Assembly (NCBI GenBank): GCA_023375675.1
Contig: JALQBC010000007.1
Span: 682,001-746,000, forward strand
Source of the DNA: Cytospora piceicola
Lineage: Eukaryota > Ascomycota > Sordariomycetes > Diaporthales > Cytosporaceae
Length of the DNA stretch: 64,000 nucleotides
Direction: 5' to 3'
The translations under genes were made by a program, and so were the position numbers. Below, in pieces: positions 1 through 8,951 of the stretch. A model generated the notes under the pieces. It saw nothing but the letters and a program-made list of their open reading frames with translations, ran no database searches and was not told the origin of the DNA. How positions within the stretch are numbered: the first letter of the stretch is position 1; each line of letters starts with the position of its first letter.

Positions 1-181
1 CCACTGCCCACCATCTGTAGCCACTATATTCTTCGGCCATTAACCACCTGCAGGGGTGTAATAAAAAGGCCTGATACCACAGTAGAACGCTCCATCACGG
101 GCCCCACGAAACCATCCAGAGCTGTGGCATGTTTCCACTACAAGTACTAACATGTTGAACTACAGTAAAGGCATAAAATTT

Positions 182-189
182 AAAAAAAA
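182..189 (-). terminator. Pol III T-tract terminator of U6
   Basis: Eight consecutive T on the minus strand immediately after the U6 3' stem, the standard Pol III termination signal. Confidence 0.85.
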
Positions 190-242
190 TTGGTAGCTTC
201 TCTTTGATTGAGCGTGTCATCCTTAGTGCAGGGGCCATGCTA

Positions 243-302
243 CTGTGAGATTTGTCAGTATTCGGACTGACTTGAACTCTCGACCTTGGTAGCGGAACCT
301 AC
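243..302 (-). other. U6 intron 2 (spliceosomal type, 60 nt)
   Basis: Starts GTAGGT, has ATACTGACAA as branch-point region (CTGAC) and ends CTCACAG. Removing it restores AGAAGATTAGCATGG, invariant in U6. It sits just 3' of the ACAGAGA box, the region where the S. pombe U6 intron is also found. It contains GTTCAAGTC (277-269), a match to the Pol III B-box core GWTCRANNC. Confidence 0.9.
269..277 (-). promoter_or_regulatory. Candidate Pol III B box inside U6 intron 2
   Basis: GTTCAAGTC matches GWTCRANNC. In S. pombe the U6 B box is also intronic, which supports the assignment. Confidence 0.6.
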
Positions 303-330
303 ATCTTCTCTGTATCGTTTCAAATTGACC

Positions 331-383
331 CTTGTAGAATATTAGTAATTGTAACCAGACGCGTTACGGTTGAGCCAACTTAC
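331..383 (-). other. U6 intron 1 (spliceosomal type, 53 nt)
   Basis: Reads GTAAGT at the 5' end, has TTACTAAT as branch-point candidate (ACTAAT fits RCTRAY) about 15 nt before the end, and finishes CTACAAG. Removing it joins CATTT to GGTCAATTTG, giving the canonical TTTGGTCAATTTG of fungal U6. The acceptor is AAG rather than the usual CAG or TAG. The insert contains TGGCTCAACCG (377-367), an exact fit to the Pol III A-box consensus TRGYNNARNNG. Confidence 0.85.
367..377 (-). promoter_or_regulatory. Candidate Pol III A box inside U6 intron 1
   Basis: TGGCTCAACCG fits TRGYNNARNNG at every constrained position. It lies 6 nt inside intron 1 and about 100 nt upstream of the B-box candidate, a workable TFIIIC spacing. 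The function is inferred from motif and position. Confidence 0.55.
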
Positions 384-419
384 AAATGCCCGAAGGCAAA
401 GTAGATTGGCAAACACCCG

Positions 420-426
420 CTTATAC
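420..426 (-). promoter_or_regulatory. TATA box of the U6 gene
   Basis: GGTATAAGC on the minus strand, about 25 nt upstream of the presumed U6 start, the usual TATA position for a Pol III U6 promoter. Confidence 0.6.
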
Positions 427-1130
427 CTTCAACACTGAATGGTGCTTTGCCTGCCACCTGCACCAAGTTCCTTCTCTTGCTCGTCAATTGACAAATGTTG
501 ATGCTATGCTTCAGATGTTGCTGCCTTCGGCGACGGCGACCATTAGTTAGCCTTTGTAGAATCTAATACTGAGGAGGCCGGCTTACATTAATCTCATTTC
601 TTCAGTTCTGCTTTTTCCCGTGACTTGGTAGACGATAGGTGATGTACCTCTCCCATGTCTCGAGATCGCAGGGCAGCCCACAGTACCTTATATACTGGTG
701 CCATTCGATTCTTCTCCATCGGCCACGGGGCGCGCCCCTCCTGACATGCACCATGCACCTGTGCTCAGGAGCCCACTGCCCCATCTTGGTCTGCCGACGC
801 GCTAGGGAACCAAAATACCTTACCAGACCTACTGATCTCAATAGAGGTTGACCCTTTCTTTGCTGAGAGTTCTACAATTGATGATGGGCATGAATGAACC
901 AAAAGCGCTGCTTGAATCCGCCCAACCTCCACTCCGGAGTTGTCAGCTTCCTCTCCTTCGAGTGCTTACTGGACTGCATGCATCACCGTGAAATATCGAG
1001 ATTTCAAGTGTTTGTTGATTGAGGGACTATAGTGCATGTCCCCTCCATGCTGATGCGATGCGCCGTATAATATTCATGGTACACTGTAGCATATCAATGA
1101 CATGCACCGCCTGTTAGACGACGGTGCCAC
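427..1130. other. Intergenic, U6 upstream / ETFB 3' side
   Basis: Reading frames of 70-79 codons at 602-851 overlap on both strands and look random. No RNA gene or repeat was recognised. Confidence 0.5.
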
Positions 1131-2193
1131 TTAGATAGCACCCAGCTCCTTGAGCTTCGACACGAGGCCGCCCACATCCTCGACCTTGCCACCGCCCTGT
1201 CGTGGTGCCGGCTCTGTTGACAAAAACGTCAGTATCATCGCCATCATCTCTCTCTTTTCAAAGGCAACTTTGACCGTTCCTCCAGGAGGAAATATTATAG
1301 TAGAAGGCATGGGGGGGGGGGAGGTCGAAATGAGGCCAAGAAATGTGCCGGGCAGACCTACCAGTAACCTTCAGCACCTTCAGCCTCCTCTCGGCCGTGA
1401 CCCCAAAGTCGGCCAGCGTCTTCTTGCTCATGGGCTTCTTCTTCGCCTTCATGATGTTGGGCAGGCTGGCGTACCGGGGCTCGTTCAGCCGCAGGTCCGT
1501 CGTCACCACCATGGGCAGCCGCGCCCGCACCGTCTCCACGCCCCCGTCCACCTCCTTGGTGACGCTGACGAGGTCCCCCTCGCCGAACTCGACCCGGCTC
1601 GCCTGCGTCGCCTGCGCCCACCCCAGCAGCCCCGCCAGCATCTGGCCCGTCTGGTTCGCGTCGTCGTCGATGCTCTGCTTGCCCAGGATCACCAGGTTGC
1701 TCCCCTCCTCCTCCACCGCCCGCCGCAGCAGCTTGGCCACCGCCAGCGGCTCCAGGTCCTCCCCCTCCTTGACGTCCACGTGGATCGCCCGGTCCGCGCC
1801 CATGGCCATGGCCGTCCGGAGCACGTCCTGCGCCTTGGGCGGGCCCGCGCTGATGACGCAGATGTCCTCCACCCCGCCGGGCGCCCTCTTCTTGTCGCGG
1901 ATCCGCACCGACTCCTCCACCGAGAGCTCGTCGAACGGGTTCATGCTGTGCTTGACGCCGGCCGTCTCGACGCCCGTCTGGGCCTTGTTGACGCGGGGTT
2001 TGACCTGTTTGGGGGGGAGGGGGGGCGCACACGGTCAGCATTTTCCTCTTCCTCTTCACTGCCTCCCAACCGCGAGACCCAATGATTAGGATGGGGCGGG
2101 GGGAGGGGTCTGCGTTTGCCCTGTCTGGTGGGAGAGACTCACGGCATAGTCAATCACCCGCTTGATGGGCACTAGTATACGCAGGGCGGACAT
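1131..2193 (-). CDS. ETFB: Electron transfer flavoprotein beta subunit
   Basis: Small subunit of mitochondrial ETF, which takes electrons from acyl-CoA and other matrix dehydrogenases and passes them to ETF-ubiquinone oxidoreductase. Three exons: 2193-2143, 2004-1362 and 1213-1131, 258 aa, usual family length. Exon 1 is [17 protein letters not shown] with donor GTGAGT; exon 2 continues [11 protein letters not shown]. Residues about 165-186 ([10 protein letters not shown] through RLPMVVTTD) match the ETF beta signature, and [17 protein letters not shown] is the conserved nucleotide-binding stretch. The last exon encodes [20 protein letters not shown] plus LKELGAI and stop, the typical ETFB tail. 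Donor of intron 2 is GTAGGT. No N-terminal presequence is visible, as in other ETFB proteins. A G11 run (1311-1321) lies in intron 2. Confidence 0.96.
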
Positions 2194-2709
2194 AATGACA
2201 GGCTGGGTTTTATCAAATGGCGGACCGGAGAGAAGAAGGGAGGTGAAATGTCGAAAGCCTCCGTCATTAACGATGCGAAAGCCGCAAAACGGAATCGGAG
2301 CTTGCGCCTCGGCTAACAGCGGTTTCGGCTCTCCACACTTTGGGAACCTCGGAGACCCGGTTTTCTTCACGGCTGCAGCAATGTATTCACATGTAATGAA
2401 CTGAATGTATTGGCCATGGGCACTTACTTCTTCATGGGTTTACGTCGAATAGGCAACTATGCACGAAGAGGACTTTGGACAGGTCATCCAGTAGAATCAT
2501 TCCCCGAATTCGTCCATCAAATGATGGGAACCTTCGTTTATCTATCCGTAATATCTAGCAAAAATCAAACACGCCCATGAATTATATATGATATGGCGAT
2601 GGTAATACCCCAGACACCATGCTGCTGGTATAGACAACAAAGCCTCGCAGAAGCGGAAGCGCATCCACCTGACCGACACCTCTCATACCTAAATGCGCCT
2701 CTCTTGCCA
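2194..2709. other. Intergenic between ETFB promoter and ArfGAP 3' end
   Basis: Upstream region of ETFB and 3' flank of the ArfGAP gene, both on the minus strand. Nothing else recognised. Confidence 0.5.
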
Positions 2710-4039
2710 CTACCAGTCATCCCACTCGTCCTTGGACGCCCCCGCCCCGGACTGGCCCTTGTTGCCCTTGCCCATAGCAGACGTCCCGATGGAGCTGTTC
2801 TGTGCCTTGCGCTGGTCCGCCAGCGACGCGAAGTCGTCCCAGAAGGACTTCTTGGTCTCGTCGAAGGGTGCCGCGTTCGGGGCGTTCCTGGATGCTCCTG
2901 CCCCGGCCCGCGACTCGGGGCCCTCGACAAACCTGTTGAGGTTCTCCTGTGCGCTCCTCACACCCTGCTGCGCAGACTGGGCGAAGCGGCCGCCGAACAC
3001 TCTCGCCTGGGCTGCGAAGTCTGATTCTCCGACCTAGAGTTTTGGATGTTAGTGTCCAGTGATACACTGATAGCATAGAAAGTGAAGAGTAGACTGGGAA
3101 GAGTCTGAAGGCAGCAGGCATACCTGTTTCGCCGTAGGCTGGAGGAAGTCCTTGTTCACTGTAGTCGCCGTCTTGGTCACCGTAGAAGTGAACCAACCGA
3201 AACCCTTGCCCAGCGCCGCCAGCGGGTCTTTCTGCAGCTCGTCAAAGTTGGGCAGCGCCTCCTCCTTCTTGGCCGGCGCGGGCATGTTCCCGAACCCGGC
3301 AAACTTCCCACCCTGGCTGGGTGGCAGGTGGTCCGGCCGCGCCGCGTTGGCAGCCCCCAGGCCCTCGAAGTATTTGTCGTCCACCTTGACCTTCCCGCCG
3401 GGGCTCTGCGGCCCGGGGGAGGAGTTGTTCGCCGTGCCGCTCAGCGGCGTCGCGGACCTCGACGTCGTCGAGGCGTTCGTCTTGGCCGCCGCCGCCGCGG
3501 GCTTCCTCTCGCCAGGGACGTACTCCCTGCCCTCGACCTTGGCGCTCAGCCTCTCCTTCCACTCCTCGCCCACCTCGCCGCTGTACCGTTCCGCGATCGT
3601 GGCGTCGTCCCAGGTCAGCCCCATCATTTTTGTCTGCTCGTGCTCTTCAAAGTACTTCTTCCAATTCTCGTTGCCGCCCAGCCTCATGCGCTCAATCTCG
3701 GTCTGTTTAAACGCGTCCATGGAGATGGACCGCACGAAGGAGATGTGCACGCCCAGCCCGCGGTGGACGCCCGCGCAGCTGAGACAGATGAAGATGCCGA
3801 ACTTCGGGGAGGCCCATTGCGGGGAGGGCGCGTTGCAGTCGCAGCACAGGGAGTTTCCGGATTGTTTCTGGATGGCCACGAGCTATTACAGGACTGTGTT
3901 AGCACAGGATGGAGGTGGGGAGGGCAGGACAGGGGCAAGTCAGTCTTGGGGGAATGGCTTCTGTGCATTCGGAAAGTCGAGTGTAGCGCACCTTGGAACG
4001 AGTCTCCGGGTCCACCTCCCACATGGCTTTGGAAGCCAT
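2710..4039 (-). CDS. GCS1: ADP-ribosylation factor GTPase-activating protein (Gcs1/ArfGAP1 type)
   Basis: Stimulates GTP hydrolysis by Arf on Golgi membranes, controlling COPI coat turnover. Three exons: 4039-3992 (MASKAMWEVDPETRSK, donor GTGCGC), 3882-3124 and 3033-2710; 376 aa. The ArfGAP zinc finger is intact as C29-x2-C32-x16-C49-x2-C52, followed by GVHR with the catalytic arginine finger at about R57 and RGLGVHISFVRSISMD. The family motif WKKYFEEHEQTKMMGL follows. The C-terminal half is low complexity and holds an ALPS-like segment (GFGWFTSTVTKTATTVNKDF, later FAAQARVFGGRFAQSAQQGV) and ends KDEWDDW, a di-tryptophan tail like the coat-binding ends of ArfGAP1/Gcs1. Gcs1 is preferred over Glo3/Age2 from this domain order. 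Confidence 0.93.
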
Positions 4040-5031
4040 TGCGGGCAGTCTGTCTTCCTCTTGGCCCGTCTAAAGGAAGAGGAGGAGAAAAAAACACCAC
4101 TGCGCGACCTATCGGATGGTCTTGGGCCTAAATGCTCGCGTGGCCCCTGGTCAGGAGGTGATAGGGAACAAATTATTGACTCTTCCCGTGAGAGACAGAG
4201 GAGGAACCAGGAAGCGGTCTCATCAATTTGCTCTAGATCGTCACAGGTTAATCGACTTAAGAGCACCTCGTACGCTTTTACCCTGTATCGGAGGTTTCGC
4301 TTCTGGTGCAGTGGGAAGATGGAATCAGGAATATTGAGTAGTAGTGGTTGCGAGTGCCGAAATGCCCAATTGTCTGGGGTGTTGCTTAGCATGGTTTCTG
4401 ATTATTGGGGTGACAGCCAATGGCGTTCTAGAGCCTAACACGGCCCAAAATAGCACCGAGGTCGCCCAGGCCGACGACGGCTTTCGATGTTCATGCCGAA
4501 TGAACAGTACAACAAAGTAACCTCCACCAAGTCATTTATGGGATGGGCACGTCAAACGTTTCATTATAGACTTCCATCATAACTCGTAGTGGTCGTCAAG
4601 TATCATTCAATTTCTCTCGCATGGACTTTTCCCATTCCGTGACCCCGCCTCCGTATGCGACTACTGTACAGACCGAGAGAATGAGAGAAGAGAGAGATGT
4701 GGTCTAACAATACAGAGATGCGAAAAGGGTGATGAAATGCTTCGTCAAGATTAAACTGTGCGGTACATGCGTGCGATGAGACGATAATGGTCCTTTGTGA
4801 TTCCCCCCAATTGATACCTTCACTGCAGACGCCAAAAGTCACCATGCCACCCATCACACGCCCCGCCAGCCCAGAAGTAGTCCACCGTTCTCATGTCGAA
4901 TCATAGTATAGTTGTCTCGCAATAGCGCCAGGATAAGACTAAGATGATCCTTCCAAAATGACCAGCTGTTGTGGTCGTTTCCAGTCGATGATCCATTCAG
5001 GTAGTCTGTCGTCGGTTTCTTCGCGCAGCAT
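4040..5031. other. Intergenic between ArfGAP start and RRM-protein 3' end
   Basis: Holds the ArfGAP promoter and 5' leader and the 3' flank of the RRM gene. Several overlapping frames up to 150 codons on both strands have no recognisable protein character. Nothing else seen. Confidence 0.5.
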
Positions 5032-6438
5032 TTAAGCAGCAGTGGCGGCAGCCTCCTCGGCAGCCGGCTCGGCGCCGTTCTCAACCTGCTCAGCAGGAGC
5101 GTTGGCCTCCTCGTCGGTCTTGTCGGGGCTGTCGATGGCGACCTTGACAGCGATCTCGCGTCCCTCGATCTCCTTGCCGTTCATCTCAGAAACAGCCTTC
5201 TGCTGCTGCTCCTCTGAGGACAGGGTGACGAATCCGAAGCCACGTCCCTTGCGGGGCTCACCACGGGCCTGGAGCTTCTTGATCATGAAGCGGGGGATAG
5301 GACGCAGGGCAATCTTGGCGGAAGAAGGCTCGTAAGCCTCGAAGAGCTCCTTGAGCTAAAAGGTCACACGTGCAAGTCAGCGAAACCCATCATGGCATGA
5401 AACACTTCTCTCCTACCTTCTCCTCAGTCAGGTCGTAGGGCAGGTTAGCCACCATGACCTTGGTCTTGGAGGGGATGCCATCGGCCGGGGGGCCACGTTC
5501 GCGTCGCTCGCGTGCAGGGCGAGCTTGGGTCTTGTTCTTTCCAGTCGAGTCAGCGTTGTTGTTCTTGTTGGTGATGTCTTGCAAAGGTTGAACCTCAGTG
5601 TCTGCTGCAGCGGCATCGGTAGGGGCCGCAGCGGCGCTATCAGCGCCTTCCTCCTTCTTGTCCTGCATAATATGGTCAGCTCCTGTTGTTTACACAGGCA
5701 AAGAGCGTGCGGATTTGTCCTTACCTGAGGGGCACGACCAGGACGGCCACCCCGGGCGCGGTTGCCACGACCACGTCCACGGGTAGACTGGCGGCGGCGG
5801 TTGCCCTCACCCTCTCCGTTGGCATCGATCTTCTCGGCGTTGGGCTCGGGCTTGCGAGCAAGCTGGACGGAGACCTTGCGCTCCAGGATCTCCTTGCCAG
5901 AGAGCTCAGCAATGGCACGCTCCGCCTCGGTGGGCGTGGACAGGTCGACGAAGGCGTAGCCGACAGAGCGCTCGGTTCGAGGGTTCTTGGGGATGGTGAC
6001 TCCCTCGCTGAACACACAAGATTAGCAAGGCATGTCGTGAGGAGTACGAAGCCTCGAGCCGTAAGGGTGTAGCAACGACCCATGTAGATAGCAAGATACA
6101 CTATGTAGTATGTGCTGCAGCATCTGGACGGATGCGGGAGCTGAGAACAAAGGCGAAGGGACGATCCGAATAATGGGGATCGTCTATTGTGGGGGTGGGG
6201 GGAATTGGGGAGGTATTAGAGACAAGCATATGACTTACACGAGGTAGCCCTTGAAGAACTCCTTCAACCCCTCCTCGGTTGTCGCATAGGCCAGGTTTCC
6301 GATGTAGAGGCGGCAACCCTCAGCAGGGCTGGGGGCAGAGGCATCGGCAGGCTTTTCAGAAATGGCGGTGTTGGACAGAGCGGCAGTCACGTCGTTGACG
6401 GCAACGTCAGCGGTCACGTTCTCCTGGGGGGCAGACAT
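5032..6438 (-). CDS. RRM-RGG-RRM RNA-binding protein (Sbp1-like architecture)
   Basis: Predicted RNA-binding protein of 350 aa in four exons: 6438-6239, 6007-5725, 5662-5417 and 5355-5032, with donors GTAAGT, GTAAGG and GTAGGA. RRM1 begins CRLYIGNLAYATTEEGLKEF (RNP2 is LYIGNL) and carries RNP1 SVGYAFVDL. A basic linker rich in RGRGRGNRARGGRPGR follows, then RRM2 with RNP2 VMVANL and RNP1 GRGFGFVTL, and a long acidic Ala/Glu tail. This order resembles yeast Sbp1, a translation repressor and P-body component, but orthology is inferred from layout only. Intron 1 splits RRM1 and intron 3 splits RRM2. The leader before the start codon is long, with a consensus GTAAGT donor at 7139-7134 that may belong to a 5' UTR intron. 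Confidence 0.88.
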
Positions 6439-8951
6439 TTTGGCTAGTTGATCTGATATCGGGTGAGTGATCGGGTCTGGGTGGTGTTAGTCAGGATGGA
6501 GGTTGATGAGCTGTTGTGGACCGGCGGAGGGTTGCGTGGTCGACGTGTAGTAATTGTCAGGTTGCAGGAAAATTGAACTCTGTTTCAAGCGGAGGGGGAG
6601 GAAAAGGGTAGCTTAGTGCCCTAGATGACTCGTGGGGGGGGAGAATTGACGGTGGGTTGCGTTGCGTTGCGTTGATTGATCTTTGGATGTTGGGAGTGAA
6701 GATGAAGGAGAGAGAAGAGACGTTGTGGCTGCTTTGTTGTTGGGTTGGTCAAATAATTTTTTTGGGGCTGCTCTGCTCTGGCGCTGCCTTGCAAGCCTGC
6801 CAAGGTGCTGGTTTCCGGGGGCGGCCAAGGGGGGGGGGGTGGCCCAGGGGGAAGGAGGCCAGGTCGAATGGGGAAAGTGTGGCGCATGAAATGCTAGTAC
6901 GTACCTGCTCTGATGGGGTGATGGTGGGGCTTGGTGAGGTAGGCTTGACCTCGATATTCGTCGATTCTGCTGGGGAAAAGTCGAAGGAACTAAATAACTT
7001 GGGAAGGCAGGATCCGTCGACTTGATCTGAGTTTGATTCTGGGTTGATAAACGAGGACTTCTGAGCTCGGAGAGAAGGTGAGACGATAATAGAGAAGGTT
7101 TCAGGTGTTGTGGTTGCTATGACTTCACAGGGTACTTACTTTAAAGCTGTTGTGGGTCGAGAAAGAGCTGTCACTCAAGCTGCTGTCAAACAATCAACTG
7201 CGCTAAACCTTCGTATTGTTGCCGCGGTTGTGTGTTTGCGGCTGGAGACTACCTAGCCAGGTATTCATTCTATCAAGACAATTGACGACTTCGAACAGAT
7301 CGGATCGAACCAGATCAAATCAAACCAAGTCAAAAAGAAAAAGGAAAAGGAAAATGGTTTATTCACCATGGCGTGAATGGTTGGTTACCTAGGTCCATAG
7401 GTACCTAGGTAGTGTCTACCTAGGTAGGTACTTCTGCTCAACGACTGACTTCAAGAACATACCTTCTTTCAGCCCCGTCCTTCGTCCTTCTAGCCTTGCT
7501 TCTGCAGATGTGACTTCCCGATGACTCGCTTGGTTCGAAACCTCGTCCAATACACTCGTAGCATTGGAAAGAATGACCTTGAACTCATCGACTACATCAT
7601 GCCTAACACCCTACCTCAATGCCTAGGTAGGTATGTTTCAATGCCCTGCCGGTTGGGGACGCCGTTTGAGGCTCTGCGAATTACTGATAGTATAAGGCAG
7701 GCGTGTCTATAGAATCCTCTAACACTAGCAACAGTCTGGAACATGCATGAACAATCACTGCCCATGGTACTTGAGCTCGACGGCTTGACACTTCAAGGTG
7801 CGTCACCAGCCACAGGCGCTTGGGTAACATCGAGATCATAATACCCACTACCCACCTGGGGGTGTCATTGCATCCACAAAAAGCCTTCCGCGCCGTAAGG
7901 CGGCAACTGGAGCGCGTCTTTCATTCTGCTGGTTCTAGAAGCCCCTGACCTTGACCCAGGGCCTGGCCGGGAAGCGGTCAAGGGGGCCGGTGGCTCCAAG
8001 CTAGGCCGGAGATTGCGCCGTCTTGACGTCGTTTGGTCATTTTAATGCCGGTTTCGACACTTCATGCCGCTGTCATTGCCAGCCATTGGCCCTCAGCACC
8101 GCCACAGCCCCCGTATCGACAGCAAACGGAAAAGGGGTAGCGCCTGGTCGCCATATGCGTATATATAACCAAGATGCATGTATAGGGAAGACATTAATCA
8201 TGTCCACTCCGCCGTTGTTATGCATTGCCGTATTATATTCCAGGTGTCATGCGTGTCCTAAGAAATGGCCTTGGGGATATCTTCTATAGGGCTGAGATAC
8301 CGAAGTTGACTCAACACGCCGACCTCGGCTGAAGATGCGGGTTTGCGCTAAAGATCCTACTGTAACCATCAAATGTACTTTCACATACAGTGACGTATGC
8401 GGGGATACTTGGGTCCCAAAAAAAGGCTGATATTGACTGCTGCTCTCCAAACCTCCATTATGGTCTGTTGCCTTTCAGACTCTTATAAGTTGATTATCTT
8501 GCGCCACACGATCTGGAAGTAATATCTCGAGTTTCCTGAAATTTATATCAGCCCAGAGTGCTGCAGATACAGAATATCTGCCATTATTAACAGAGTCTTC
8601 GTCATACGATACCCACCTTTCCAGAAAATTCCAGTGGCGGCACCGTCTTTTAGCAGAGTCTCACTAAGCAGACATTTAGAGAGACATCAGACATCGGCGG
8701 GCATTCTTTCAGTCCACGAACCTGTCAAAGCTTACGCCCCGGTTGAAAGTACCTAGGTAGCTTAGTCTTGGTAAGAACCTTGGAACCTTGGAACCCTAGA
8801 AGTACGAATCGATAGCCGACGGACCGAAAGTGTTGCCTTGGAGAAGGTGCTGCCTGTGTGCGCCCGTGCTTGTCTGTGCCTTCCAAAATACCCGGTGTCG
8901 AAGAACTGCCTGGGCAGGTACCTAGCCTAGGTACGGTACGCCTGTGCAGTC
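6439..8951. other. Divergent intergenic region (RRM gene / TAH18)
   Basis: About 2.5 kb between divergent genes. 6657-6675 has short GCGTT repeats; 6828-6838 is a G run. Palindromic ACCTAGGT motifs cluster at 7383-7429, 7620-7634, 8750-8759 and 8917-8936. Small frames (for example 7521-7712 and 8023-8289) lack protein character. No RNA gene found. Confidence 0.5.

Larger units (their letters stand above)
182..401 (-). ncRNA. U6: U6 spliceosomal snRNA gene interrupted by two mRNA-type introns
   Basis: U6 snRNA forms the catalytic core of the spliceosome. On the minus strand three blocks add up to a canonical fungal U6. Exon 1 (about 398/401-384) is the 5' stem-loop: TGCC, a UUCG loop, GGCA, then TTT. 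Exon 2 (330-303) is GGTCAATTTGAAACG followed by the ACAGAGA box and AGAT. Exon 3 (242-182) holds TAGCATGGCCCC, CTGCACTAAGGATGACACGC (U4-pairing and internal stem-loop region) and ends in a run of eight T. Joined length is about 100 nt, normal for U6. The blocks are separated by 53-nt and 60-nt inserts, each starting with GT and ending with AG. The exact 5' end is not fixed by sequence; a TATA box lies about 25 nt upstream. Identity is very secure because U6 is almost invariant. Confidence 0.95.

Noticed and set aside
1150..2085. 311-codon plus-strand frame opposite ETFB
   Set aside because: Arg/His/Leu-rich shadow of the GC-rich ETFB coding strand; ETFB is unambiguous.
3152..4438. 428-codon plus-strand frame opposite ArfGAP
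   Set aside because: Shadow frame of the ArfGAP coding strand; the ArfGAP zinc finger and introns are clear.
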